Source of the DNA: Candidatus Pantoea formicae
GTDB lineage: Bacteria; Pseudomonadota; Gammaproteobacteria; Enterobacterales; Enterobacteriaceae
Direction: 5' to 3'
DNA: 64,000 bases
NCBI RefSeq assembly: GCF_011752625.1
Contig: NZ_VWXD01000015.1
Location: forward strand, 34,324-98,323
Shown here: positions 35,003-43,779 of the stretch, piece by piece
Layout of the letters: the number at the start of each line of letters is the position of its first letter
Position numbering within the stretch: position 1 is the stretch's first letter
Translations under genes and position numbers: made by a program
The notes under the pieces: model-generated
The model's input: only the letters and a program-made list of their open reading frames with translations
Database searches by the model: none
Told to the model about the DNA's origin: nothing

Positions 35003-36568
35003 CTAGGCGCTCTGACGCAGGGTAAACACGCTGACGCTGTTCACCATATTTGCCGCTTGCTCGCTCAGCATGGCGGAAGCGGCCAAAGATTGCTCCACCA
35101 GAGAGGCATTTTGCTGTGTCGTGATGTCGATTTGGCTGATAGCGGTGTTGATCTGACTGATCCCATCGGCCTGCTCGGTACTGGCTTGGTTGATCTGTGA
35201 CAGCACTTCCTTCATGTTCACCACGTTGTTCATCATTTCCGCCATCAGTTTGTTGGCATCCGCCACCATGTCACGGCCATCGACAATGCGCGTGGAAGAC
35301 TCCTCAATCAGATGGCGAATCTCATGCGATGAGGTGGCGGTTTTCTGTGCCAGCGCACGCACTTCCTGGGCGACTACTGCAAATCCGCGACCGTGTTCGC
35401 CTGCACGTGCTGCCTCTACCGCAGCATTCAATGCCAGGATATTGGTTTGGAAAGCAATCGAGTCGATCAGGTTGATGATGTCAGCCATCTGGCTGGCAGA
35501 ATCATGAATTTCGGCCATTTTGCTCGAGACGTTGTTCATCATGCTGGCGTTCTGCCCGACGGCATTCTCCGCCTTTTCAGACAGCCCGGCGGCAAAGTGA
35601 GTATTGTTGCGGGTGTTGCTGATGGTGGCGGTAAACTCTTCGACTGATGCAGCCGTCTGTTCTACCGAACTCGCCTGCTCTTCAGTACGCGCAGCAAGGT
35701 CATGAGTGCCGGACATAATTTCACTCGCGCCCCCTGAGATCTGTTCGGCACTCAATCGAATATGACTGACAATATCCGACATCTTTTCCTGCATTTGCTG
35801 AATAGCATTAATTAACTGACCCATCTCATCTTTACGCTTTTCATAAAAGCCAGAGCTGAGATCCCCATCTGCTACTCGGCCGAGGAAGGCAATCACATTT
35901 TTCAATGGCACAGTGATCGAGCGGATAATGACCCAACCAATAAAAGCCGATAATAAAATAGCCACGATAAAAATAATCACCATGGAAATTTTTGTGTTGT
36001 GGTATGAACCCATGAAATTAGTGTAAGAGCCGTTCATCTGCTGCTCTTGCAAAGCAATAAAGCGCTGCACTTCGCCGGTATATTCCGTCTGACGTGATGC
36101 AAGGGTTGTTAAATAGTAGTCCAGCGCTTTGCTCGAATCATTATTCAGCACCTGCAAGAATTCATTGCGTGCCTGTAAATAGGCATTGCGTTTCTCGGTC
36201 AGGCTTTGCAAATACGCCTTCGAATCGTCATCTGTGGCCAGTGCGTTCAGTTTACTGTAAATCGCCGTAATCTGACCTGTCGCGCCCTGCAGACCATTCA
36301 TGATGGTGGTACGCCTTTCTGCGCTGATCGGGCTCAGCAGCAGCGCCTGTTGCTGAATAGTGGTATTGATTTCATCGATTAGTTGGTTACCCAAGGCAAT
36401 CGTGGGGTAATCATCTTTCATCATGCCGTTAACGCCGGTTTGCGCGAGGAATAATGAGTTCAATCCCAGTGCCGCGACTAACAGCAGCATGGCGATGTTT
36501 ATCAGGGAAGAAATGATAAGTTTGGTGCGCAATTTAACATTGCGAGAAAATCCTTGAACTACGTCCAT
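35003..36568 (-). CDS. Methyl-accepting chemotaxis protein, second copy
   Basis: 521 residues. First membrane helix at about 17-38, periplasmic four-helix bundle (about 45-190), second helix at about 194-215, HAMP, and signalling domain with tip SIAFQTNILALNAAVEAARA. It ends FTLRQSA, without a CheR-binding pentapeptide, unlike the receptor at 12418. GAGG precedes the ATG. Ligand unknown. No sigma-28 promoter with correct spacing was found. Confidence 0.93.
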   Translation of the reverse strand: MDVVQGFSRNVKLRTKLIISSLINIAMLLLVAALGLNSLFLAQTGVNGMMKDDYPTIALGNQLIDEINTTIQQQALLLSPISAERRTTIMNGLQGATGQITAIYSKLNALATDDDSKAYLQSLTEKRNAYLQARNEFLQVLNNDSSKALDYYLTTLASRQTEYTGEVQRFIALQEQQMNGSYTNFMGSYHNTKISMVIIFIVAILLSAFIGWVIIRSITVPLKNVIAFLGRVADGDLSSGFYEKRKDEMGQLINAIQQMQEKMSDIVSHIRLSAEQISGGASEIMSGTHDLAARTEEQASSVEQTAASVEEFTATISNTRNNTHFAAGLSEKAENAVGQNASMMNNVSSKMAEIHDSASQMADIINLIDSIAFQTNILALNAAVEAARAGEHGRGFAVVAQEVRALAQKTATSSHEIRHLIEESSTRIVDGRDMVADANKLMAEMMNNVVNMKEVLSQINQASTEQADGISQINTAISQIDITTQQNASLVEQSLAASAMLSEQAANMVNSVSVFTLRQSA

Positions 36569-37566
36569 TTAGAAACCTCAATGATTTTTATAGGTGAGTC
36601 ATAAACGCCAGGTGTTATTTAAAAACAAAGAAAAGAAGAGGCTCCGACCGTTAATCGGATGCATCCCTGCTGTTATCGTCAGTGAGGAGGGCAACATTAG
36701 AGACTTTACTTAAATATAACTAATTTATATAAGTCGATTCACTTCGTGCGAAGTTCATTAAAATATCATTTTGATCAGTTAAATTAAATTGTTAGCAATA
36801 ATAGTCACTCAAGTGATCAATGGACTTTATTTATTAAACTGGATTGATTTCATTTCACCTTACGTCCGTCTAATGAAAAGTAGTTTTTGCTGCGGGTTGT
36901 GTAATTGCTGTTAGCATTGATTGATAAACAGACGATGATAATTTCAACCGTTACGCTTAGGGCCGCCCAGCGGTTGCCCGTTATGCAAATGGAGGTCACA
37001 TTCGACATTTAACTCTCTGTACGCTGTTCTGCCCCCTCCAGTGTCACGAGCGAACGTTGCTGAAGTCGCCAATCAACCACCTCTGTCTCCTGCTGCACAT
37101 GCGCATGAACGCTTCCATACTTGAAGCATCATCGAGCATTGAGTGTACTAACCTAAGGAAAGGAATAGCGATGCTTAGCAGGCTAATGGGGCAAGCAGCT
37201 TTGCGGCGTAACTAATATCTTAAATAAGCGAAGCGTTAATTAACGCCTGAGAATTAATCTTAATTAATCTTAGCAAGTAAGTACCATTGCACAAGCCTGG
37301 CAGCACTGAAATGCCCAGCAGGTTAATAGCCACTTCGTTACCGCTTCGCTTATATATCGGAACGATAGACTTTACTCGACTAATGAAATGAGATAACAAT
37401 CATCTTTCATGCTTCGATAGCTAAGCCAACCGATGGAATTGACTTATACTTAAACAAACAAATTCAAAAATATTAAAACTTAAGATTAATCCTGGCTTGA
37501 TTATGGTAAAAACATCGCTACATTTATTTTTGCTTTATGTTGGTATAAATAGAACGAGGAGAACGC
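36569..37566. other. AT-rich region without recognisable genes (about 1 kb)
   Basis: No convincing coding frame. Contents seen: ACTTCGTGCGAAGT dyad near 36742; a 14-codon ATG frame at about 37171 with AAGGAAAGG before it, too short to call; AAGCGAAGCG (37228) and its complement CGCTTCGCTTA (37341), two of several copies of a short repeat; and a TATAAA box at about 37543, probably the promoter of the following KGG gene. Confidence 0.5.
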
Positions 37567-37770
37567 ATGACGGACCCTAACAAGCATCCTGAAGAGGAAG
37601 AGAAGAAGACGCAACGTCGTGGGGGCACAGGGAACTTCGCCGAGGATAAGGAGCGCGCCGCGGAAGCAGGCCGCAAGGGTGGTCAGGTGAGTAGCGGCAA
37701 TTTCAAAAATGATCCGAGCCGTGCTGTTGAAGCGGGTAGGAAAGGAGGAAAGATCAGTCGCCGTAAATAA
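37567..37770 (+). CDS. KGG-repeat stress protein, second copy
   Basis: 67 residues: an acidic lead (DPNKHPEEEEKKTQ) and two KGG repeats, RGGTGNFAEDKERAAEAGRK and SGNFKNDPSRAVEAGRKGGK. The second repeat is nearly identical to the copy at 24844, so the two are recent or conserved paralogues; the acidic extension is the difference. GAGGAG precedes the ATG. Confidence 0.88.
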   Translation: MTDPNKHPEEEEKKTQRRGGTGNFAEDKERAAEAGRKGGQVSSGNFKNDPSRAVEAGRKGGKISRRK

Positions 37771-37790
37771 CCTCTCTCTTAATACAATAC

Positions 37791-37811
37791 AAGGTTAGCT
37801 TCACTAACCTT
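37791..37811 (+). terminator. Hairpin after the second KGG gene
   Basis: AAGGTTAG CTTCA CTAACCTT, perfect 8-bp stem, 20 bases after the stop; followed by CTCC, no T run. Confidence 0.5.
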
Positions 37812-37820
37812 CTCCACAAC

Positions 37821-37879
37821 ACTCTTCTGACGTTTATTACCGCTTCGCTTAAATGCGAAATGAACGACGTCAGAAGAGT
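37821..37879 (+). other. Large structured hairpin, possible small RNA
   Basis: ACTCTTCTGACGT pairs perfectly over 13 bp with ACGTCAGAAGAGT. The 33-base loop contains its own TTCGC TTAAAT GCGAA hairpin and a copy of the dispersed repeat. Followed by TATTCCC. The remaining bases to 38180 are AT-rich; two TGTACA words occur at 38029 and 38048. Confidence 0.5.
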
Positions 37880-38180
37880 TATTCCCATTAGAAACGAGAC
37901 TAAATCGATCATTTCTTGATCAATCGTGCGCCATTTGCCGCTTCGCTTATTAATAATTTTTCCCTTATATATTAATGATCAATTTTACTTTCAGAACAAA
38001 TAACCTGTCAGGAATTAACCCGTATATTTGTACATGAACACCAATTTTGTACACTTTCTTTTAAATTAATTGAAAGCACGATTAACTTAATTTCAAAAGT
38101 CGAAAACAGGATCGTCAATCTGACATTTACGCCCCCTTAACATCCCACGCCGCTGTTTCACTTCTCCTGCTTAAAGCAAC

Positions 38181-38214
38181 AAAAAAGGCTGCTATTCCTT
38201 ACGGAATAACAGCC
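38181..38214 (-). terminator. Terminator of the gluconate dehydrogenase operon
   Basis: On the minus strand GGCTGTTATTCC GTAA GGAATAGCAGCC then TTTTTT. Confidence 0.9.
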
Positions 38215-38233
38215 TCGCTCAAGGCACCGAAAC

Positions 38234-39544
38234 TCAGTGTGGCGCCATTTGTGCTGGCAGTTTCAATTGTGCACGCGCCTTGGCCACTTCATCAGCACTC
38301 ACCGGTTTAGCCGCGTTGCCCCAGCTGTTACGCAGGTAGGTCGCCGCCGCAGCAACCTGCTCGTCCGAAAGCTTCCAGGCGAACGACGGCATTGCACCGC
38401 TAGTCGGGTTACCCAGGGTCACGGCACCGCGCCCACCCTGTAGCACGGTGGTGATGACAGATGAAGCGTCATCCGCTAACAGACCAGGATTACCTGCCAG
38501 GCTCGCCGCAAGGTTTGGAATGCCTTTACCGTCACTGTTATGGCAGGCCGTACAGTTCGCCGAGTAGACGTTTTCGCCCATCTTCATTTGCGCATTGTCC
38601 ATCGCCAATGGCTGCGGCAAAGTAGTGGCCGAGGCCGGAACCTGCTTCAGATACACGGCAATAGCCTTGAGATCGGCATCGGTCAAATGCTGGGTTGAGT
38701 TGGTCACCGCCTCAGCCATTGGACCGGAAGCCACCGCCACATGGTTGCTACCCAACTTGAGGTAATCCACCACCTGCTGCTCAGACCAGCTTCCGATACC
38801 GGTGTGCGGGTTCGGAGTGATATCAGGGGCATGCCATTCACCGAGATTGCCGCCTTGCAGATAATCGCTGCTGTCACCGCCAATCAGGTTTTTCGCCGTA
38901 TGGCAGGCGGCACAGTGCTCCGGTCCCTCTACCAGATAAGCACCTCGGTTCCATTCGGCGGTTTGAGTGCTATCGGCCTGGAAGCCAGCATTTTTAAAGA
39001 ACAGCAGGTTCCAGCCCATCATCGCCAGACGAATGTTATACGGGAAGCCGAGGTTAGTTTCCGGCACCTGATAGTGAATCGGCTTAACTGAACGCAGGTA
39101 CATCCACAGATCATGCATGTCTTGATCGGTCAACTTCACATAAGCGTTGTAAGGCATCGCAGGATAAAGGTGTTCCCCCTCTTTCCCCTTACCGTGACGT
39201 ACTGCGCGGAAGAAATCGCGCTCCGTCCAACTGCCGATACCGGTTTCGCTATCCGGCGTGATGTTGCTGGCGTATATGCCGCCAAAGGGTGTGCTAATCG
39301 AGTAGCCCCCGGCCAACGGCAGTTTGCTTTCCGGCATCGTGTGACAGGCCGTACAGTCACTGGCGATAGCCACATAGCGCCCACGCGCGATCGCCGCACT
39401 GTCCGCCGCTGTGGGCGGTTGGCTGGTTAACACATCGTTGCTGGCAACATCATCCGCTGAGGTATCGCCATTCATCCACAGCATGCCTGCTGCCACGGCC
39501 GTCGCGATCACCGCCACGCCCGCAATCAGTTTGGTCTTTTTCAT
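38234..39544 (-). CDS. Tri-haem cytochrome c subunit of a membrane dehydrogenase
   Basis: 436 residues with an N-terminal signal/anchor (about 4-23) and three CXXCH haem sites: CTACH at 64, CAACH near 212, and CTACH near 335. This is the layout of the cytochrome subunit in gluconate 2-dehydrogenase and related alcohol dehydrogenases; it carries electrons from the flavoprotein to ubiquinone on the periplasmic side. Third gene of the operon, one base after the flavoprotein gene. Confidence 0.9.
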   Translation of the reverse strand: MKKTKLIAGVAVIATAVAAGMLWMNGDTSADDVASNDVLTSQPPTAADSAAIARGRYVAIASDCTACHTMPESKLPLAGGYSISTPFGGIYASNITPDSETGIGSWTERDFFRAVRHGKGKEGEHLYPAMPYNAYVKLTDQDMHDLWMYLRSVKPIHYQVPETNLGFPYNIRLAMMGWNLLFFKNAGFQADSTQTAEWNRGAYLVEGPEHCAACHTAKNLIGGDSSDYLQGGNLGEWHAPDITPNPHTGIGSWSEQQVVDYLKLGSNHVAVASGPMAEAVTNSTQHLTDADLKAIAVYLKQVPASATTLPQPLAMDNAQMKMGENVYSANCTACHNSDGKGIPNLAASLAGNPGLLADDASSVITTVLQGGRGAVTLGNPTSGAMPSFAWKLSDEQVAAAATYLRNSWGNAAKPVSADEVAKARAQLKLPAQMAPH

Positions 39545-39545
39545 C

Positions 39546-41318
39546 TCACACCTTCACCAACGGACCTGGGTTTTTCAGGTACTGTTCGATAATGGCTTTC
39601 GCCGTCCACAGACTCAGTGCCCCAATGGTCCCTGTCGGGTTGTACCCGGCGTTGTTTGGGAAGGAGGAAGCACCTAGCACAAACACGTTGTGTGCATCCC
39701 AACACTGTTGGTAGCGGTTAAGCACCGAGGTTTTTGGATCGGTGCCCATGACCGCACCGCCAATGGTGTGGTCGCTGGCGAAGTTGTAAGGTGAGTACGC
39801 GCCAGAGGCAGAGTTAGTACCAATTACGGTTTCCGCGCCCATGGCCTTACCGATCTCTACACTCTTCTCCTCGATAAACTTCGCAGAAAGGCGATCGTTA
39901 TCGTTGTAGTCAAAAGTGACACGCAACAAAGCATTGCCGTTGTCATCTTTGTACTCAGGATCGAGGTCAAGATAGTAATCTTCGTGCGAGAAGCTGGTGC
40001 CCTGGCCGAAAATGAAGGTGGTGTTCTGGAACGCGTGGGTATAGGCCTTTTTCCACTCTTTACCCCAGCGTGGCGAACCCGGTGGCAGTGCATCAGCGTT
40101 ACCGATAGGGCGCGCGCCGCGTGCCACAACCAGAATCCCTGCGCCACCGATAAAGCCCAGACCAGTATGGTCAAAGTTATCGCCGTTCCAGTCGTCCACC
40201 TGCGAAGAGAGCGCACCGGCACCGATATACTGGTTCAGATTCTCATCTTTGAAGTGGATCGCCGCACCCGATACCGTCTGGAAGCTATAAGCACGCCCTA
40301 CCACGCCGGTTTTGGTCACCGGGTTGTAAGGCACGCCAATTTTGGACAGCAGCAGCAAGCGCACGTTTTGCATTTGGAAGGCGGACAAGATCACAATGTC
40401 TGCGGGCTGTACCCACTCTTTCTTGTTCTTATCGAGATAGGTCACGCCGGTGGCGGTTTTACCGTCTTCCGCTTTATTGACGCGAACCACGGCTGAGTCC
40501 GTTAACACCGTGAAGTTCTCACGTTGCATTAATGCAGGGATGACACAGGCGTTAGGGCTGGATTTTGAGAAGTTACCGCAGCCGTAATACAGGCAGTAAC
40601 CGCAATAGGTGCATGGCCCCATGCGCACACCCAGTGGGTTAACATAAGCGCGTGACGCCTGGCCGGCAGGAACCATGAAGGGTTTCAGACCGATCTTCTT
40701 CGCGCCTTCGGCAAAAATATCCGTCAGACGCATACTTTCCAGCGCAGGCAGTGGATATTCGCTTGTACGGTTGCCCTCGTAAGGGTTACCGCCTTCAATG
40801 ACTTCACCGTTCAGCTTACCGGCCTTACCTGACACACCGGCAATTTTTTCAAAACGATCGTAGAACGGTTCCAAATCGTCGTAAGTGACGCCCCAGTCTT
40901 GCAGGATCACCCCTTTGGCAATCTGCTGCTTACCGTAACGCTTTATCGTCTGGCTGTAAGGTTCGAAATCGAACGGCGTAAAACGCCATGCCATCCCAGC
41001 CCAGTGCGTGCCGGAACCGCCCACGTTGTAACCCAGTTCATTCAGGTTCCACTCGCGGGTTGGCAGCGCAGTTTGCGTGGTGTTGTTACGGAAGGTAGTG
41101 GTCTCGACGGCGGGCGGCAGCAGCATACTGCGGCGCGTATCCCAGCGCAGTTCATCGGTATCGACCGACGGTGGAAAGTCTGTCGCGGTTTCAAACCACG
41201 GGCCACGTTCAATGGCAACGACATTCAGACCTGCGCGGGTCAGCTCTTCGGCGATCAAAGAGCCGCACCAACCCAGGCCGACGATGGCGACATCAGCTTT
41301 TGGACGGACGTTATTCAT
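39546..41318 (-). CDS. GMC-type flavoprotein, gluconate 2-dehydrogenase large subunit
   Basis: 590 residues from the ATG at 41318; an in-frame TTG 24 bases upstream is less likely. FAD motif VAIVGLGWCGSLIAEELTRA, then GMC-type features and C-terminal catalytic region DHTIGGAVMGTDPKTSVLNR and GASSFPNNAGYNPTGTIGAL. CTYCGYCLYYGCG suggests cysteine-rich (possible Fe-S) loop found in this subgroup. It oxidises a sugar acid or polyol in the periplasm; gluconate to 2-ketogluconate is the best guess, but 2-ketogluconate or sorbitol dehydrogenases share the architecture. Confidence 0.87.
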   Translation of the reverse strand: MNNVRPKADVAIVGLGWCGSLIAEELTRAGLNVVAIERGPWFETATDFPPSVDTDELRWDTRRSMLLPPAVETTTFRNNTTQTALPTREWNLNELGYNVGGSGTHWAGMAWRFTPFDFEPYSQTIKRYGKQQIAKGVILQDWGVTYDDLEPFYDRFEKIAGVSGKAGKLNGEVIEGGNPYEGNRTSEYPLPALESMRLTDIFAEGAKKIGLKPFMVPAGQASRAYVNPLGVRMGPCTYCGYCLYYGCGNFSKSSPNACVIPALMQRENFTVLTDSAVVRVNKAEDGKTATGVTYLDKNKKEWVQPADIVILSAFQMQNVRLLLLSKIGVPYNPVTKTGVVGRAYSFQTVSGAAIHFKDENLNQYIGAGALSSQVDDWNGDNFDHTGLGFIGGAGILVVARGARPIGNADALPPGSPRWGKEWKKAYTHAFQNTTFIFGQGTSFSHEDYYLDLDPEYKDDNGNALLRVTFDYNDNDRLSAKFIEEKSVEIGKAMGAETVIGTNSASGAYSPYNFASDHTIGGAVMGTDPKTSVLNRYQQCWDAHNVFVLGASSFPNNAGYNPTGTIGALSLWTAKAIIEQYLKNPGPLVKV

Positions 41319-41347
41319 GTGAGAACTCTTATTGCTCAGCAAAAAAA

Positions 41348-42067
41348 TTAAAGGGTGTTATCAATCAGGCTGGTGGGGATGATGTTGAGCTTCTGCCCTT
41401 TTTTCGGCAGCAGGTCACGGAAGTCATAGCGTGCGCCTGGGAAGCCGATCATTTTCCAGCTGGTCATGTCTTTGTTGCCACCGTAAATCGGATCGGCGAG
41501 AAAGCCTTCACGGACGTTCTGTAGCAGCAGTTCAAAGAACACCTTGGTTTCGACCTCTTCACCGAGGTCCAGACTGTTGTTCTCCATGGCGGTCAGCACC
41601 TGATCCTGCTGGTCACCACTCAGTGAGAGGAAGTCTTTGCCATATTGCTGCTGCAGGGCTTTATCCAGCGCGGCAATGCCCAAGCGATAACGTTGCGCAG
41701 GTGTCAGCGGAGATTGTGGCCCCTGCTCTGCGGTGCCTTTGACGAATTTACCTAAACGGTAGATAGCCACTGCATTGCCGTAATCACCGGCGAGCTGACG
41801 GTCGATAAAGATGGCGCAACCGGCCTCTTTGCCACTGAGACTGGTTTCATCCGCCGGAATAAAACGCTCGGCAATGGCACCTACCGTGTCAAATTCGTGC
41901 TGAGTGAGATATTGCAGTCCCCCTTTTCTCGGCGGTGCAAGCGGCGTTTGAACTTTGCCGGGCTCCCAAGGCTGCCCGCCATTGACCACTTCTGCCTGGG
42001 TAAGCGTGGGGATCGTTGAAGCCACTCCCAATGCGGTGATGGAAGTGAGAAATTCTCTACGTTTCAT
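41348..42067 (-). CDS. Gluconate 2-dehydrogenase subunit 3 (Tat-exported small subunit)
   Basis: 239 residues from the ATG at 42067, with AGGGA close upstream. The N terminus MKRREFLTSITALGVASTIP is a twin-arginine signal, which would carry the folded flavoprotein partner across the membrane. The rest matches the subunit 3 family (FDTVGAIAERFIPADETSLSG, ending with FPGARYDFRDLL). First gene of the operon subunit 3, flavoprotein, cytochrome c, as described for Erwinia gluconate dehydrogenase. Confidence 0.88.
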   Translation of the reverse strand: MKRREFLTSITALGVASTIPTLTQAEVVNGGQPWEPGKVQTPLAPPRKGGLQYLTQHEFDTVGAIAERFIPADETSLSGKEAGCAIFIDRQLAGDYGNAVAIYRLGKFVKGTAEQGPQSPLTPAQRYRLGIAALDKALQQQYGKDFLSLSGDQQDQVLTAMENNSLDLGEEVETKVFFELLLQNVREGFLADPIYGGNKDMTSWKMIGFPGARYDFRDLLPKKGQKLNIIPTSLIDNTL

Positions 42068-42501
42068 AATTCCCTGCCAATAAATGTTCACATTGCAAAC
42101 CTGGCCAAATAACAGACGTATTTGTGCCTGGCGTTAAAAGCCATATCAGTAAGGTTTATTGGATATATACCGAGTTTGCCCATTGGGCATTTTATTAGAT
42201 AAACAACGAGGTAAGTTTTTACATTCAAATCACGTAATTAATTAATTCTTAACAACGATGCAAAGAGTAATGACTCACCCTGCGCTTTAAAAGGTTTTTG
42301 TTGATGGTTTCCCATCATTGATTTTTTTAATCCAGGTGCGGGGACGTTGTAGAGTAAGTTTCGTCTCGCAACAATTAACATCTTGCCAGCGAAGAACCGT
42401 TGAGCATAATACGGCGAAAAAAACGCCCTGCTGTGACCTTAAACGCACTCTGCGTTGTTTAGATACTCGACATGATTTTGATACTGGGGCTGTGGAACAA
42501 A
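42068..42501. other. Divergent control region between the dehydrogenase operon and a lacI-type gene
   Basis: 434 bases, AT-rich, no gene. TGATGG TTTC CCATCA (42302-42317) forms a 6-bp hairpin followed by TTGATTTTTTT. No clear LacI-type operator was identified. Confidence 0.45.
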
Positions 42502-43521
42502 ATGAAAAAAAACACCCTGATTAAAGTGGCCGAACTGGCTGGGGTTGGGATCGCAACGGTGGACCGCGTGCTGAATGAGCGTGGTGGCGTTCGTCCGGAA
42601 ACTGTGCGCAAAGTGCTACGCGCCGCGCGTCAGGCAGGATTGCAGCGTTTATTACCGGATGATACGCAACACCCGTGGCAAATTGAGGTGTTTTTAAGCA
42701 GTAATGGCACCTGGTTTTTTCAGCAGTTGGCGGATGAATTTGCCAACATCGCCGATCGGCTTGGCTATCGTAAAATTAAATTATTTCGCACCTTGGTGAC
42801 AGAAAACCCGCCGGATAAGCTTGCTGAAAAGATAAAAAAAAGCAGTGAATTGCGCGACGGTATTATTGTTTACGGCCATGACTACCCGGTGATTCATGAA
42901 ACATTAGCGCACTGCAAAAATAAAGGCATTCCGGTGGTCACGCTGGTGTCTGATTTACCCGATTCACAGAGATTCTGCCATGTTGGAATAAATCAGTATC
43001 AGGCGGGACGTACGGCAGGCTTATTAATGAGCCAAACGATGCCTGCGGAAGGTGACGTCATTATGGTCAGCGGACGTTCTGATTTTAGCGCACATATCCA
43101 GCGTATTTCCGGTTTTCGCGATGCAATCACGCAACGCGCGCCCTGGTTGCATTTGCGTGAAGTATTGGCAGGCGAAGATGAGCGGCAAAAAATACGCACA
43201 TTGCTTAACCAGGCACTGCTGCAATCTGACAGTGTGGTGGGGTTATATAATTCTGGCGATAATAACAGCGATATCAGCGCGGTATTGCAACAGCATCAGT
43301 TGGCCGGGCGCTGCTGTTATATCACCCATGAACTCTATGATGTCACACGGCAACTGTTGCAAACTGGCGCCCTCTCTTACACCCTGGATCAGAATGCACG
43401 TCAACACGCCGTGTTGGCGACTGACCTGCTGATTCGTCATCTTGAACATGGATTTGTACCCGATTTATATCAAGATGGGCGGGTGGAGTTGCGCATCGTC
43501 ACCGCAGAAAACCTGGATTAA
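42502..43521 (+). CDS. LacI-family transcriptional regulator
   Basis: 339 residues from the ATG at 42502. HTH and hinge: TLIKVAELAGVGIATVDRVL NERGGVRPETVRKVL, then a periplasmic-binding-protein-like effector domain (GIIVYGHDYPVIHETLAHC, GHVGINQYQAGRTAGLLM type pattern). Divergent from the gluconate dehydrogenase operon, so probably its regulator, sensing a sugar acid. Ends at a strong terminator. Confidence 0.85.
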   Translation: MKKNTLIKVAELAGVGIATVDRVLNERGGVRPETVRKVLRAARQAGLQRLLPDDTQHPWQIEVFLSSNGTWFFQQLADEFANIADRLGYRKIKLFRTLVTENPPDKLAEKIKKSSELRDGIIVYGHDYPVIHETLAHCKNKGIPVVTLVSDLPDSQRFCHVGINQYQAGRTAGLLMSQTMPAEGDVIMVSGRSDFSAHIQRISGFRDAITQRAPWLHLREVLAGEDERQKIRTLLNQALLQSDSVVGLYNSGDNNSDISAVLQQHQLAGRCCYITHELYDVTRQLLQTGALSYTLDQNARQHAVLATDLLIRHLEHGFVPDLYQDGRVELRIVTAENLD

Positions 43522-43534
43522 ATAACGACTCTCA

Positions 43535-43564
43535 GGTGCGTCATCGCTACGCACCCCGTTTTTT
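43535..43564 (+). terminator. Terminator of the lacI-type gene
   Basis: GGTGCGT / ACGCACC stem, 7-base loop, then CCGTTTTTT. Confidence 0.85.
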
Positions 43565-43779
43565 CCACCGACAGGGTTAACTCGCTGTATTATTTCCAAC
43601 CCTCAAACCTCAGAACATTCCTAATAATAAGCTCATCTTATGGATGTATTAAAAGCGTCACACAGGCGCATTACCATCCGCTGGTACTAACAATATTAAC
43701 CTTCAAATTTGGCTTATTCTCCACTTCTAAGCCAATGAGCTTTATTTATATTTTCGTCTGCGATTAACAGAGGGAAGCC

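Larger units (their letters stand above)
37225..37950. repeat. Short dispersed repeat ACCGCTTCGCTTA around the KGG gene
   Basis: TTACCGCTTCGCTTA or close variants occur at 37339-37351, 37838-37851 and 37937-37950 in plus orientation and inverted at 37225-37238 (TAAGCGAAGCGTTA). Two copies lie upstream and two downstream of the KGG gene. One lies in the loop of the large hairpin at 37821-37879. Confidence 0.6.

Noticed and set aside
36640..36720. Sigma-28 promoter upstream of the second chemoreceptor
   Set aside because: TAAAGTCT and GACGATAA are both present on the minus strand but about 20 bases apart instead of 11.
37171..37215. 14-codon frame with a good ribosome site
   Set aside because: Too short and no supporting context; kept only as a note in the gap entry.
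37225..37950. CRISPR array
   Set aside because: The repeats are 13 bases, irregularly spaced and in both orientations; no cas genes.
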